From NCBI RefSeq assembly GCF_002920615.1, contig NZ_PQSU01000007.1:62001-126000 (forward strand): DNA of 64,000 nucleotides, in the 5' to 3' direction. Made by a program: the position numbers and the translations under genes. Positions 17,754 through 26,491 of this stretch are shown here, piece by piece. The notes beneath the pieces are model-generated. The model worked only from the letters and a program-made list of their open reading frames with translations, did no database searches and had not been told where the DNA came from. Source of the DNA: Streptomyces sp. Ru62. Lineage in GTDB: Bacteria; Actinomycetota; Actinomycetes; Streptomycetales; Streptomycetaceae. How positions within the stretch are numbered: position 1 is the first letter of the stretch; each line of letters starts with the position of its first letter.

Positions 17754-18439
17754 ACGTCGTCGTCATCGTCGTCGTCCAGCACCGGCGGCGCGTACGGCTG
17801 CTTCGCCGTGCTCACCCCCGACCCGTCACCGGCGACCGGCTGGGAGGCCGCCTTCACGGCCGCCGTGGACGCCCAGCGGATCGCCGCCGCCAACTGCTTG
17901 GGACTGTTGGCGTCCAGCGGTTGCAGCTCCGGGTTGCCGAGGAACTCCTGGAGCACCCCGCGGTCCGCGTCCGCGCCGATCGCGATGGCCACCCGGACCG
18001 CCTTGCGCCCCCACGGGGTGGCGTCCACGGCCTTCAGGCCCGCCTTCCAGTCGTCGGTGGGCACACCGTCCGACACCAGCGCCAGCACCGGCTTCAGCGC
18101 CCGCTGCGGCATCGGCGGGGTCTGCAGCTCGCGCGCCACCAGGTGCAGCGCCTCGCCGAGGTTGGTCATGCCGTCGACCTGTACGTCCTGCCAGGTGAAG
18201 TCGTCCACCGGGACCGGGGTCTGGTGGTGCCACTGCGCGGTCGTGGAGAACGTGACCGTGCGCAGCAGCAGTTGGGCCGCGGGGTTGTCATGGGCCACCG
18301 ACCGCATCTCCGGAACGGCCTCCCTGATCGCGTAGTTGAGCTTGGCGATCTTCTCGCCCTGCATCGAGTACGAGCAGTCGAGCAGCCAGATGAAGTGGAC
18401 CGGCCGGTTGGCCATCGGCCCGCCGGGAATGTCACTCAC
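17747..18439 (-). CDS. TerY-like von Willebrand factor A domain protein
   Basis: 230 residues, one vWA domain. The metal-ion-dependent adhesion site is complete: WLLDCSYSM (DxSxS), GMTNLG (Thr) and VSDGVPTDDW (Asp). It resembles TerY, the vWA partner of a phosphatase and kinase in tellurite/stress loci. The C-terminus is a run of acidic residues (VLDDDDDDDVW) encoded by a GTC/GAC trinucleotide repeat, so it could vary in length. GTG 18439 is backed by AGGAAAGGA; an internal ATG (18415) has no site. It overlaps the PP2C start. vWA domains typically act as metal-dependent scaffolds; that role here is inferred. Confidence 0.9.
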   Translation of the reverse strand: MSDIPGGPMANRPVHFIWLLDCSYSMQGEKIAKLNYAIREAVPEMRSVAHDNPAAQLLLRTVTFSTTAQWHHQTPVPVDDFTWQDVQVDGMTNLGEALHLVARELQTPPMPQRALKPVLALVSDGVPTDDWKAGLKAVDATPWGRKAVRVAIAIGADADRGVLQEFLGNPELQPLDANSPKQLAAAIRWASTAAVKAASQPVAGDGSGVSTAKQPYAPPVLDDDDDDDVW

Positions 18440-18452
18440 GCCGCAGTTCCTT

Positions 18453-18493
18453 TCCTGTGAGGGGCAGTCCTGTGAGGGGAGTCCTGTGAGAGG
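18453..18493. repeat. Three tandem copies of TCCTGTGAGGGG
   Basis: Units at 18453, 18468 and 18482 (the last ends AGAGG), spaced 15 and 14 bases, in the only sizeable gap (72 bases) of the operon, just upstream of the vWA gene. Could be a regulator's direct-repeat site or an RNA feature. Confidence 0.7.
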
Positions 18494-18511
18494 GATTCGT
18501 CACGGGAGGTG

Positions 18512-18637
18512 TCAGGGCCGGGGCAGCAGCCCCCAGGCCCCGAGGACGAGCGTGGCCGCCGCCAGGAGCAGGGCGGCGGCGAACAGGCCCGCCATCACCC
18601 GCCGGGCCCGGCCGACGGGTGGAGTCACATGGTTCAT
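18512..18637 (-). CDS. 41-residue single-span membrane peptide
   Basis: A short gene whose ATG overlaps the stop of GTPase 2 (ATGA), the coupling used throughout this operon. The product has a basic start (VGRARRVM), one hydrophobic span (AGLFAAALLLAAATLVLG) and ends LLPRP. Too short for family recognition. It could anchor or regulate the membrane-bound GTPase 2. Coding is supported by the overlap and the classic N-in, positive-inside layout, but not by homology. Confidence 0.65.
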   Translation of the reverse strand: MNHVTPPVGRARRVMAGLFAAALLLAAATLVLGAWGLLPRP

Positions 18638-20331
18638 GCCGGGGTGTACCCGCCTTCCCTGTCGCCGTCCCTGCCGCCCTGGCGGGCGCCGTCCCGCCGC
18701 CGGGGCCACGGCACCCGGCCCGGCCCGCCGCCGGTCTGCCCGGTCAGCGGGCCGGTGCGCAGCCCGGAGGCCGCGAGGAGCCACAGCACCGGTTCGGCGG
18801 CGCGTCGCTGCTCGCTCTCCAACGGGCCGGTGCCGGTGGCCGCGTGGGAGCTGACCGCCCAGTAGCGGGCCGCCCGGAAGTCGTGGCCGAGGGCCCGCAC
18901 CAGCGCGCCCAGGCCGATGTCGCCGAGCCAGTCGTCGATCCGGCCGTCGCCGGGCACCGGCAGCGAGGTCAGCCGGTCCAGCACGTCCCGCTTCGTGACG
19001 ACCGCGGCCACCGGCAGCCGGCGCCGGCGCCCGGTCAGCGCGGCCAGCTCGCCGGTCAGCCGCTCGTACGTCGTCCGCGGCCCCTGCGCCGACGGCCGCG
19101 CCCGCTGGGCCCGCTCGGTGTCCGCCGGACCGAGCCGGCCGCGCACCGTCGGATCGGCGAGGACGTCGGCGACCAGGACGACCCCGTCCGCATGCGCCAA
19201 GTACCCCTGCGCACGCACCCGTTCCGCGTCGCTCACGGACTCGCCCATCGGGTCGTACAGGTACAGCAGCCGGCGCCGCCGGCCCCGGGCCACGGTGAGC
19301 ATGAGGGCGCGCGGCGGCCCACCGGTCGTGGCATGGGCCCAGCCGGACTCGCTCAGCCGGCGACTGACCCCGGAGTGGGCATCGCGGTCGGCGGAGGTGG
19401 CGTACTCGACACGCAGCCGGCCCTCCCGGGCCCAGGAGTGCAGCCCCTCCACCATCGCCGTCATCAGCATCGTCTTGCCGGAGGAGGTGCCGCCGACCAG
19501 CGGGGTGTGCACCACCCGGGTGGTGGCCAGCGCCTCGGGCAGGACCTGCTCGCAGCGCGGGCACAGCGCCGACAGCTTCCCCCGCCCGGCCAGCCGGGTG
19601 GCCGGCAGTCTGCGCCCGCAGCCGCACACGTGCCACAGGGCGCCGTACCGGCCCGGCCGCAGCTCGGCGTGGCGGGCCGGGCAGCCGGGACAGCGGTGCA
19701 CGGCCAGCGGCACCGGCGCGTAACAGCCCGGGTGGGGGCACGCCATGCGCAGGCCCCGCAGCAGCGCCCGGCCGCGCTCCAGCCCGCGCAGCAGGGGTAC
19801 GCCCGCCGCCCAGCCGAGCCAGACCACGCCGAGCAGCAGCGCGAACACCAGCAACGCCCAGCCGAGCAGCACGGTGGCGAGCACCGCGCCGATCAGCGCG
19901 CCCGCCGCCGTACCGGGGGCGATCAGGACGACCAGCAGGAACCGGCCGAGCGGCACCCGGACCCGGCGTCCCCGGGGGCGCCGGCCACGGAACAGGTTCC
20001 GCACGGTCCGGTCCATCCAGGGATCGCTGAAGGCCCGCCAGAGCATCCGCATGCCGTCCCGGGAGGCGCTCGCCGCGTCCACCCACGACTGCCGCCACCA
20101 GTAGGCGAGTTCGGCGGGCTCGGCCGCGCCGACACCGGGCAGGCGTGGGTCCAGGCGGCCCGCCTGCCACGGCCCGAGCCCCCGCCACACCGCGCGCACA
20201 CCCCGCCCGAGGAACTCCCACAGCGTCCGGAACAGGCACACCGCGACGGCGACCAGCCCCGACCAGCCGAACAGGGCCAGCAGCACCTGCACCGCGAGGT
20301 GCAGATCCGAGTCACCGCCCGCGGTGTTCAC
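18634..20331 (-). CDS. Membrane-anchored TRAFAC-type GTPase (GTPase 2)
   Basis: 565 residues. The N-terminal third holds hydrophobic spans (about 9-35 and a paired block about 130-185), then cysteine-rich zinc ribbons (CPHPGC, CPGCPARH, CGCG, CPRC; about 200-270). The GTPase domain follows: P-loop LVGGTSSGKTML, a DxxG-type YLYDPMGES and specificity motif VVTKRD. The tail is Gly/Arg-rich. Such ribbon-plus-GTPase proteins accompany GAP1 proteins in predicted conflict systems. GTG 20331 overlaps the GAP1 stop (GTGA). Likely sits at the inner membrane face, switching with GTP under control of the GAP1-like partner (inference). Confidence 0.88.
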   Translation of the reverse strand: MNTAGGDSDLHLAVQVLLALFGWSGLVAVAVCLFRTLWEFLGRGVRAVWRGLGPWQAGRLDPRLPGVGAAEPAELAYWWRQSWVDAASASRDGMRMLWRAFSDPWMDRTVRNLFRGRRPRGRRVRVPLGRFLLVVLIAPGTAAGALIGAVLATVLLGWALLVFALLLGVVWLGWAAGVPLLRGLERGRALLRGLRMACPHPGCYAPVPLAVHRCPGCPARHAELRPGRYGALWHVCGCGRRLPATRLAGRGKLSALCPRCEQVLPEALATTRVVHTPLVGGTSSGKTMLMTAMVEGLHSWAREGRLRVEYATSADRDAHSGVSRRLSESGWAHATTGGPPRALMLTVARGRRRRLLYLYDPMGESVSDAERVRAQGYLAHADGVVLVADVLADPTVRGRLGPADTERAQRARPSAQGPRTTYERLTGELAALTGRRRRLPVAAVVTKRDVLDRLTSLPVPGDGRIDDWLGDIGLGALVRALGHDFRAARYWAVSSHAATGTGPLESEQRRAAEPVLWLLAASGLRTGPLTGQTGGGPGRVPWPRRRDGARQGGRDGDREGGYTPA

Positions 20332-23042
20332 CGGGCACCTCCGTCGGCCGGCGGTTGGACGTCCCCGTGCCAGGCCGTGCGGGCGTCCTCGCGCCGGCCG
20401 CGCCCGGTCAGCCGGCCCGCGAGCCGGCCCAGGGCGCCCGGCCGGTTCCACGCGCGGTACGCGTCCAGCCGGCCCCGGCCGGTGCGCCGCAGCGCCTCCT
20501 CGACCGCCGCCTGGTCCTCGGCGGGCAGCGCCCGCACCACCGGCCGCAGCACCTTGGCCAGCAGCGCCGTGCGGGTCGCCTCCCAGCCGGGATGAGTGTC
20601 CTGGTACGCGGTCCAGTCGCAGAAGCGGGCGGCGGCGTACGACGGCACGGTCCGCAGTCGCTCGGCCACCGTGGCACCGCGCGCCGCCCGCTCGTAGGCC
20701 GCCAGCAGCGCCGGGTCGCCCGAGCGGGCCAGCGCGTACAGCTCGCTCTCCGGCACCGGCACGGTCAGCAGCCGCCGGGCGAGGGCGTCGTGCACCCGCC
20801 GGGTCACCTGCTCCGGTACGGGCTCGACCGCGCCGTCCCGCAGCGCCCGGACCCGCTCCACCCAGTTCTCGCCCTCGCCGTCGGTGCCCAGCAGCGCGGC
20901 GAACTCCAGCAGGAGCAGCGGCGCCCGGTCCGCCGGGGCCAGCTCCGTGGTGAAGCAGCGCAGCAGGTCGGCGGCGAGCAGCGGGACGGCGGCGTCCTCG
21001 GCCGGGGCGGCCAGCGCGGCGGCGACCAGCAGATCGCGGGTGCCGGCCAGCCGGTGCGCGTCCGAGCCCAGCTCGTTCAGCAGCATGCTCGCCTCCTCAC
21101 CGGTGGGCAGCTCCTCGCGCCACACCAGACGGAACGCCGTGCGCAGGACGGCCGGATCGGCGTGCGGCGAGACCCCGGCGGTGTGCAGCACCGCGCGCAG
21201 CCGGCCGCGCCGGTCACCGCCGGCCGGACCGGCCGTGTCACCGAGGACGCACATCCGCAGATGCGGGAAGCCGGGGTCCAGGGCGACCGGCAGCCCGGAC
21301 CCCGCGAGCCGCCCGGCGACCGCGGCCGGATGAGCCGCCGCGAGCGCGTTCAGCGCCCCGAACAGGGCGGTGCGCAGGGCGGGGTGGGCGTGTACGGCAT
21401 CGAGGAGTGCGGCGTCGGAGCGGGCACCCGGGTTTCCACCCACCGGCGCCGGGTCGCTTGCCGGTTTCGCCCGCGCCGGCGCCCGGTCGCTCGCCGGCCT
21501 CGCGCTCAGCCGCGCCTCGTCTCCCGTCGGCTCTGTGTGCACGAGCGTCCGGTCGTCCGCCGGTTCTGTGCCGGCCCGCCTCCGGTCGCCCGCCGGTTCT
21601 CCGCTCACCAGCTCCCGGGCGGCCCGGCCCGCGAACTCCGGGAGCAGGTCGGTGCAGTCGACGTCGAGCAGGTCGGCGAGGTGCAGCAGCTCCAGGGGCC
21701 GGCCGATCACCGGCCCGGTCGCGTCGGCGATGCCGTGCCGCAGGGCCGGTGCGAGGTCCCGGGCCAGCGCGGCCCGCACCTCCGGGGTCAGCGAACCCGC
21801 GCCCAGCCGGGGCACCGGGCCCAGGCCGCGGACCGCCAGGGTCAGCACCCGGGCGGCGAGCGGCGCCGAGACGGCCGTGGGCACCTGTCCGTCCAGCCGG
21901 GCCAACAGCGCGGCCAGGGCGGCCGGTTCGTCGTCCCCGGAGCCGCCGGAGTCCCCGGAGCGCGCTGAATCCCCGGAGCCCGCTGAGTCCCCGGAGCCTC
22001 CGCAGTGCCGGGAGTCCGCGGATCCCTCCCCGGTCTCCCGCGCCAGCTCCCCGATCAGGGCCGTCAGCGCCGGCTCGGGCAGTCCGGCGGCGTGGTCCGT
22101 GGCCCAGCGGGCCGCCGCCGCGCGGGCGGCGGCGGGCAGGGCGATGTGCTCGGCGAGCGCGGTGACGGCGAGCGGACCGACCTCACCGGCGGTGTCCCCG
22201 GCGCCGCGGACGGTGTCCCGGAACAGCTCCGGCCGTCCGGCCGTCCAGATCCGCGCGCAGACGTCGGCCCAGATGTCCGCCGCGGGCTCCCCGGTGGCCC
22301 GGCCGGTGCCGTCGTGCACCCGGAACCGGTGGTCGTGCCCGACGGGTTCCGAGGAGGGCAGCGCCCCGACGATCTGCTGGCGGGCCTGCTGCGGCCGCCG
22401 GGTGTACGTCGTGAAGGTCAGCCGGTGCGCCTGCTCGCGCGGCAGGACCGTACAGGCCAGCGCGATCCACTGGGCCACGTCCGCGCTGTCCCGCTCCACC
22501 AGCACGATCTGCCGGGCGTCGGTGCCGTCGGCCAGGGTGCGCAGGTCGGCGAAGAACGCGGCGAGCCGGTCCGCGCGGGACCGGGCGAACGCCACGAGCC
22601 CGTCCCGGCGCAGCAGCCCCGACGGCTCGAACCGGTCGATCGGCTCGGGCCGACCGCCCGGCGGAGTGGTGTCCGCCCAGCGCCGCGACTCCCACGCGGT
22701 GATCGGCAGCGCGCCGTCCGGCAGCCGGGTACCGGGCGGCAGGTGCACGGCGTGCGCGTGGAAGTTGCCCCAGCGCCCGCTGTAGTCCGCGCCGGTGTAC
22801 ACCGACCGGCACAACAGCCGGCCTCCGTCCGACAGTTCGGTACAGCTGAGGGAGCGCGGGAAGGACTTGAGCTGCTCGCCGTCCGGCCGGTCCGGCAGGT
22901 CGCGCGGCGGCTCGTACCCGATGAGCTGTTCGGCCTCCCGCAGCAGCGTGGCCGGTACACCGGGACTGACGGCGGTGAAGCGGAAGCCGGACCCGTCCGG
23001 GCCGGGCGCTGCCGAGGTGTAGTGCAGCTGGGCGAGGCTCAC
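20328..23042 (-). CDS. GTPase-associated protein 1 (GAP1)-like protein
   Basis: 904 residues. The N-terminus (SLAQLHYTSAAPGPDGSGF, then FRFTAVSPGVP and later GNFHAHAVHLPP) matches what I know of the GAP1 N-terminal domain, with middle and C-terminal helical regions after it. Such proteins are encoded beside TRAFAC-type GTPases and are thought to regulate them. Two low-complexity linkers interrupt it: four Ser-Gly-Asp hexapeptides (about residues 346-369) and about five 11-residue EPA.DR repeats (about 480-537). GTG 23042 overlaps the GTPase 1 stop (GTGA); the frame remains open much further upstream but that extension is out-of-frame GTPase sequence. Cytoplasmic. Confidence 0.85.
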   Translation of the reverse strand: MSLAQLHYTSAAPGPDGSGFRFTAVSPGVPATLLREAEQLIGYEPPRDLPDRPDGEQLKSFPRSLSCTELSDGGRLLCRSVYTGADYSGRWGNFHAHAVHLPPGTRLPDGALPITAWESRRWADTTPPGGRPEPIDRFEPSGLLRRDGLVAFARSRADRLAAFFADLRTLADGTDARQIVLVERDSADVAQWIALACTVLPREQAHRLTFTTYTRRPQQARQQIVGALPSSEPVGHDHRFRVHDGTGRATGEPAADIWADVCARIWTAGRPELFRDTVRGAGDTAGEVGPLAVTALAEHIALPAAARAAAARWATDHAAGLPEPALTALIGELARETGEGSADSRHCGGSGDSAGSGDSARSGDSGGSGDDEPAALAALLARLDGQVPTAVSAPLAARVLTLAVRGLGPVPRLGAGSLTPEVRAALARDLAPALRHGIADATGPVIGRPLELLHLADLLDVDCTDLLPEFAGRAARELVSGEPAGDRRRAGTEPADDRTLVHTEPTGDEARLSARPASDRAPARAKPASDPAPVGGNPGARSDAALLDAVHAHPALRTALFGALNALAAAHPAAVAGRLAGSGLPVALDPGFPHLRMCVLGDTAGPAGGDRRGRLRAVLHTAGVSPHADPAVLRTAFRLVWREELPTGEEASMLLNELGSDAHRLAGTRDLLVAAALAAPAEDAAVPLLAADLLRCFTTELAPADRAPLLLLEFAALLGTDGEGENWVERVRALRDGAVEPVPEQVTRRVHDALARRLLTVPVPESELYALARSGDPALLAAYERAARGATVAERLRTVPSYAAARFCDWTAYQDTHPGWEATRTALLAKVLRPVVRALPAEDQAAVEEALRRTGRGRLDAYRAWNRPGALGRLAGRLTGRGRREDARTAWHGDVQPPADGGAR
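21934..22005. repeat. 18-bp tandem repeat (4 copies) inside the GAP1-like gene
   Basis: Units beginning TCCCCGGAG at 21934, 21952, 21970 and 21988, period 18, in frame (six residues each). Copy-number change would alter linker length without breaking the frame. Confidence 0.8.
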
Positions 23043-24289
23043 CGCACGCGCTCCTTCCCGGCCGTGCGGACGGGCAGCAGCCCGCGCAAGGACAGCAGCC
23101 ACAGCAGCGGGTCCTCCACCCGCACGGGCTGCGGCCCGGACTTCGGCACGTCCGCCGGTGCGTTCGCGGGCGGCGGCGCGCCCAGCGCGGACAGCCCGAA
23201 CAGCGACAACCGGGCGAAGTCGTGCTCCAGTTGGCGCAGCAGCGCGCCCGAGTCCCAGTCGGTGAGCAGGGCGCGCAGTTCCTCGTGGACGGCGAGCCGG
23301 TCCTCGGCGTCGTAGGCGCCGCCGGGGTGCGGGGCGTTGCGGAGCAGTGGGGAGTGCGGGTCGAGCAGGGGTCTCAGCATGTCCGTCTTGGTGACGGCCA
23401 CGGCTATCGGGGTGGTCACCCGGCCGCCCGCCCTGCCCTTGCCGTGGGTGCGCAGCTGGGCGGCGAGGTCGGCGGCGATCTGCCGGGGCGAGGTCTCCAC
23501 CACGGGCAGCGGAGGACCGTCGTGCACCGGCAACCGGTCGCGTACGGAGCCGAGTTGCAGCGGGTCGACCAGCAGGATGATGCCGTCGGCGGCGCTCAGG
23601 TAGCGGGTGTAGCGGTCCATCGCCTCGGCGTCCGCGAGGTCCTCGCCGGCCGCGTCGAAGAAGACCAGCGTGGTGTGCCGGGTGCCGGAGCCGCCCAGCA
23701 GCCCGCGCCTGGGCAGGCTGAGCCGATACAGCAGCGGGTCGTTGAAGCCGAGCGCGGCCGGCCGAGTGGCGCCCGGCAGCCGCAGCCGCTCGTACAGGTC
23801 CTCGGCCATCTCCCTGTCCCGTGCCTGCGTGTGCTGCCCCATCGCCGCGAGCGACGCGTGGTAGGCCTGGCCCACCCGGTGGTCCAACTCGTTGCGCAGG
23901 ACGGCGACATAGGTGCTCTTGCCGGACGCCTTGGCGCCGACCAGGGCGATGATCCGGCTGTCCTGGTCGCAGTAGTCGCTGGGCAGATCGCTGTGGCAGG
24001 ACCCGCACACCCGCACCGGCGTCGGCACCCCGCAGTCGGGGCAGGGCACGCTGCTGCCGGAGCCGCCGGGTCCGGCGAGTCCGGCGAGCCTGCGCGCCGG
24101 GGCGAACACCGGGCCGCGCATCCGGGCCGCCGGGGGCACGCCCGGCCCCATGAACGCGGCCCAGGTCTCGTCCGGTCGCGGCCCGCAGGGCGTGCCGCCG
24201 CGCACGCCGTTCGGCGTCATCAGACAGCGGTACGGCAGTCTGGCCGCCGACGCACGGGTGAAGCAGTAGGGGCAGATGACGGTCGTCAT
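23039..24289 (-). CDS. TRAFAC-type GTPase with zinc ribbons (GTPase 1)
   Basis: 416 residues, no membrane span. Zinc-binding Cys pairs come first (CPYCFTR; then CPDCGVPTPVRVCGSCHSDL at about 95-115), followed by the GTPase domain: P-loop ALVGAKASGKSTYVAVL (about 127-143), Walker-B-type LVFFDAAGED and specificity motif AVTKTD. ATG 24289 lies three bases after the stop of the Fn3 protein. It is the soluble partner of the membrane-anchored GTPase 2, both flanking the GAP1-like gene, suggesting a two-GTPase switch. The biochemical role is inferred from the module. Confidence 0.9.
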   Translation of the reverse strand: MTTVICPYCFTRASAARLPYRCLMTPNGVRGGTPCGPRPDETWAAFMGPGVPPAARMRGPVFAPARRLAGLAGPGGSGSSVPCPDCGVPTPVRVCGSCHSDLPSDYCDQDSRIIALVGAKASGKSTYVAVLRNELDHRVGQAYHASLAAMGQHTQARDREMAEDLYERLRLPGATRPAALGFNDPLLYRLSLPRRGLLGGSGTRHTTLVFFDAAGEDLADAEAMDRYTRYLSAADGIILLVDPLQLGSVRDRLPVHDGPPLPVVETSPRQIAADLAAQLRTHGKGRAGGRVTTPIAVAVTKTDMLRPLLDPHSPLLRNAPHPGGAYDAEDRLAVHEELRALLTDWDSGALLRQLEHDFARLSLFGLSALGAPPPANAPADVPKSGPQPVRVEDPLLWLLSLRGLLPVRTAGKERVR

Positions 24290-24292
24290 GGC

Positions 24293-26491
24293 TCAGCGCA
24301 CCACCAGGCTGGTGAGAGAGGGTTCTTCGAGTCGGACCGAGGCGGCGTGCTCCCCGAGCAGGAAGCCGCGCAGGGTGTAGGGGGGCGGGCAGGGGGCGGC
24401 CGGCAGTTCCCGTTCGAGGCTGCCGTGCCGGACCAGTTCGGGTCCGGGTATCCGCAGGACGGTCGTGCCGTCGGCGGCGTCGCGCGGTCGGAGGGTGCCG
24501 CCGCGGGCGACGCACACGAACTCCGGGACCTCAGCGAGCTCGCCGGGCGCGCTGAGCGTGACCCGCAGCAGCGTGCGACGGCTGCGGCCGAACAACCGCC
24601 GTGGCGCGCCGACCAGTTCGTACGAGACGGAGGCGTCCGCCGGGACCAGCACCTCGGCCGCGTCGGGCACCACGACCACCGCCCCGGGCACCCGGGGCAC
24701 CGGGGCGGCCCGCACCCGGACGGCCCCCGGGCCGACGGGCAGGCGCAGGCCGCCGCGCCGGTAGGCGTGCGCGGTGACCGTGTGTTCCCCGCCGCCCGTG
24801 GACCCCACCGGGGTCCAGCCGACCACCAGGTGCGGGACGTCCTCGGGCCAGTCCAGGACGATCCGCGCCTGCCCGTCCGGGAGCCGGTGGGCGCTCAGCC
24901 CGGGCACGGGCCGTACGGCCTCCACACCGACCGTCGGCCCCGCGAGCGCCCGCGCCCCGCGTACGGCGACGGCGGCGACCTCGGTGTACGTGCCGGGCGG
25001 CGGACACGGGGCGTTTGCCGGTCCGGGCCAGTCCAGCGGGGGCGGCAGCGCGTCGGAGCGCAGCTCGGTGCCCGGCTCCGGCGCCCCGCCGGGCCATGTC
25101 ACCAGCCGGACCTCGGCGCCCTCCGCCCCGGTCCAGTCGAACCGTACGGCTCCCGCCACGGGCCGTGCGGTCAGCGTGCGCACGGGGTCCGGCCAGGGGT
25201 GCACGGTGGCGGTCGTGCGCAGGCCGGGGGAGGGGACCGTACGGCCGTCGGCCGTCCGGTAGTGGCACACGACGCGGAAGACGTGGTCGCCGACCGGCAG
25301 ACCGGTCGCGGTGAACCCGTCGGCGCGGACGGTGAGGTGCGCCGACTTCCCGTCGGGCCCGGTGTGTTCGACCGTGACCTCGGCGGCGGCGTCCGGCCGC
25401 CGCCAGGAGCAGTCGATCCGCCCGGGGCCGTCCGTCAGCACCAGGCGTTCCACCTCCGGGGCGACGAGCAGCCGCCGGGACACCAGCGGTGGCCCGTCCA
25501 CCCGGCCGTCGCGCAGCGGCAGGGCCGCGTACCGGACCGTGCCGCCCGGTTCGGCACCGGTGTCCCGCACCGGGCCGGCGGTGGCCGTGGCGGCGTCGGC
25601 GACGGCACGTACGGCGGGCTTGCCCCGGCCGTCCCGGTACAGCCGCAGCAGCCGCCACTCGCCGGGCGTCCCCCGGTCGTCCTTCCAGCTCAACTCGACG
25701 TGGTCGGAGCGGAGTGCGGTGCCGAGCGCGGGCCGGTGGCCGTGCAGGCGGACCAGTCCGCCCAGGGCCCGCCGGTCGTCGGAGGCCGTCTGAAGCGCCC
25801 GCAGATAGGCGGCGCCCGCCGTCTCCCGGTCACCCCGCTCCTCGGCCCGTCGCCCGTCCCGCAGGGCGTCCTCGACGGCGCTCAGCCGCTCGGCCGTCCC
25901 GTCCCGCAGGGCCGCGAGCGCCGGGTCGGCACCGGCCATGGGCAACCGGTCCAGCAGGGTGTGCAGCCGGTGCAGCCGCGCCTGCGCCAGCGCGTCGGCC
26001 AGGGACTCGGCGGCATCGCGCTGCCGCCGGTCGAGCCGGGGGCGCAGCCGGGCCGCCGCGAGCAGACCGGCCGCCTCGTCGGGGTGGACGCCCGCCTCGC
26101 GCACGGCGGGGCCACGGTCGCCCTCGGGGCGCTCCTGCAGCAGGTTGATCAGCTGGTAGAGGACGATCCGGCGGGGTGCCTGCGGGTCGGCGCGGTGCAG
26201 CTCGGCCAGCCGCGCGGCGAGCGGGGCGACGGCGGGACCCGCGGACCGGGCCAGCCCCTCCAGCAGCGGCGCGTCCACCCGGCGCCGGCCACGCGTCCCG
26301 GCGGGCACGAACAGCCCGTCCAGCACCCGTAACCCACCGGTGCCGGCCCCCAGCGCCTCCCCGACATGGCGTAGGCCCGCGGCGTGCTGGGCTGCGGCGA
26401 GGGCGCCGTACCCGGGCACGAGCGGGCTGAGCGGCAGACCCGACAGGGCCCTGGGCAGCCCCAGGTGACACCCGAACTCCCGACCGGCCAC
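24293..26491 (-). CDS. Fibronectin-III-like repeat protein of the GTPase operon
   Basis: 732 residues. Residues about 1-230 are helical, Ala/Arg/Leu-rich and may form a TPR-like scaffold. The rest looks like a chain of Fn3-type beta-sandwiches (recurring VELSWKDD, IDCSWRRPDA, VRFDWTGAEGAEV and IVLDWPED openings, with NG or DG turns), roughly five units. No signal peptide, so these Fn3 units are probably intracellular. GTG 26491 has GGGGGAG upstream; the frame stays open about 160 bases further but has no ATG, GTG or TTG. First gene of the eight-gene operon; likely an adaptor that recognises a target or holds the complex (inference). Confidence 0.8.
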   Translation of the reverse strand: MAGREFGCHLGLPRALSGLPLSPLVPGYGALAAAQHAAGLRHVGEALGAGTGGLRVLDGLFVPAGTRGRRRVDAPLLEGLARSAGPAVAPLAARLAELHRADPQAPRRIVLYQLINLLQERPEGDRGPAVREAGVHPDEAAGLLAAARLRPRLDRRQRDAAESLADALAQARLHRLHTLLDRLPMAGADPALAALRDGTAERLSAVEDALRDGRRAEERGDRETAGAAYLRALQTASDDRRALGGLVRLHGHRPALGTALRSDHVELSWKDDRGTPGEWRLLRLYRDGRGKPAVRAVADAATATAGPVRDTGAEPGGTVRYAALPLRDGRVDGPPLVSRRLLVAPEVERLVLTDGPGRIDCSWRRPDAAAEVTVEHTGPDGKSAHLTVRADGFTATGLPVGDHVFRVVCHYRTADGRTVPSPGLRTTATVHPWPDPVRTLTARPVAGAVRFDWTGAEGAEVRLVTWPGGAPEPGTELRSDALPPPLDWPGPANAPCPPPGTYTEVAAVAVRGARALAGPTVGVEAVRPVPGLSAHRLPDGQARIVLDWPEDVPHLVVGWTPVGSTGGGEHTVTAHAYRRGGLRLPVGPGAVRVRAAPVPRVPGAVVVVPDAAEVLVPADASVSYELVGAPRRLFGRSRRTLLRVTLSAPGELAEVPEFVCVARGGTLRPRDAADGTTVLRIPGPELVRHGSLERELPAAPCPPPYTLRGFLLGEHAASVRLEEPSLTSLVVR

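Noticed and set aside
15606..18335. A 909-codon plus-strand open frame across the kinase/PP2C/vWA genes
   Set aside because: Antisense shadow; the minus strand holds three intact, motif-bearing genes with coupled ends.
20328..24515. A 1395-codon reading of the GAP1-like gene
   Set aside because: The extra 490 codons overlap GTPase 1 in the wrong frame and are Arg/Pro-rich; the GTG at 23042 with a GTGA overlap is the natural start.
23222..26332. A 1036-codon plus-strand open frame
   Set aside because: Antisense to the GTPase 1 and Fn3 genes, composition biased, no recognisable motif.
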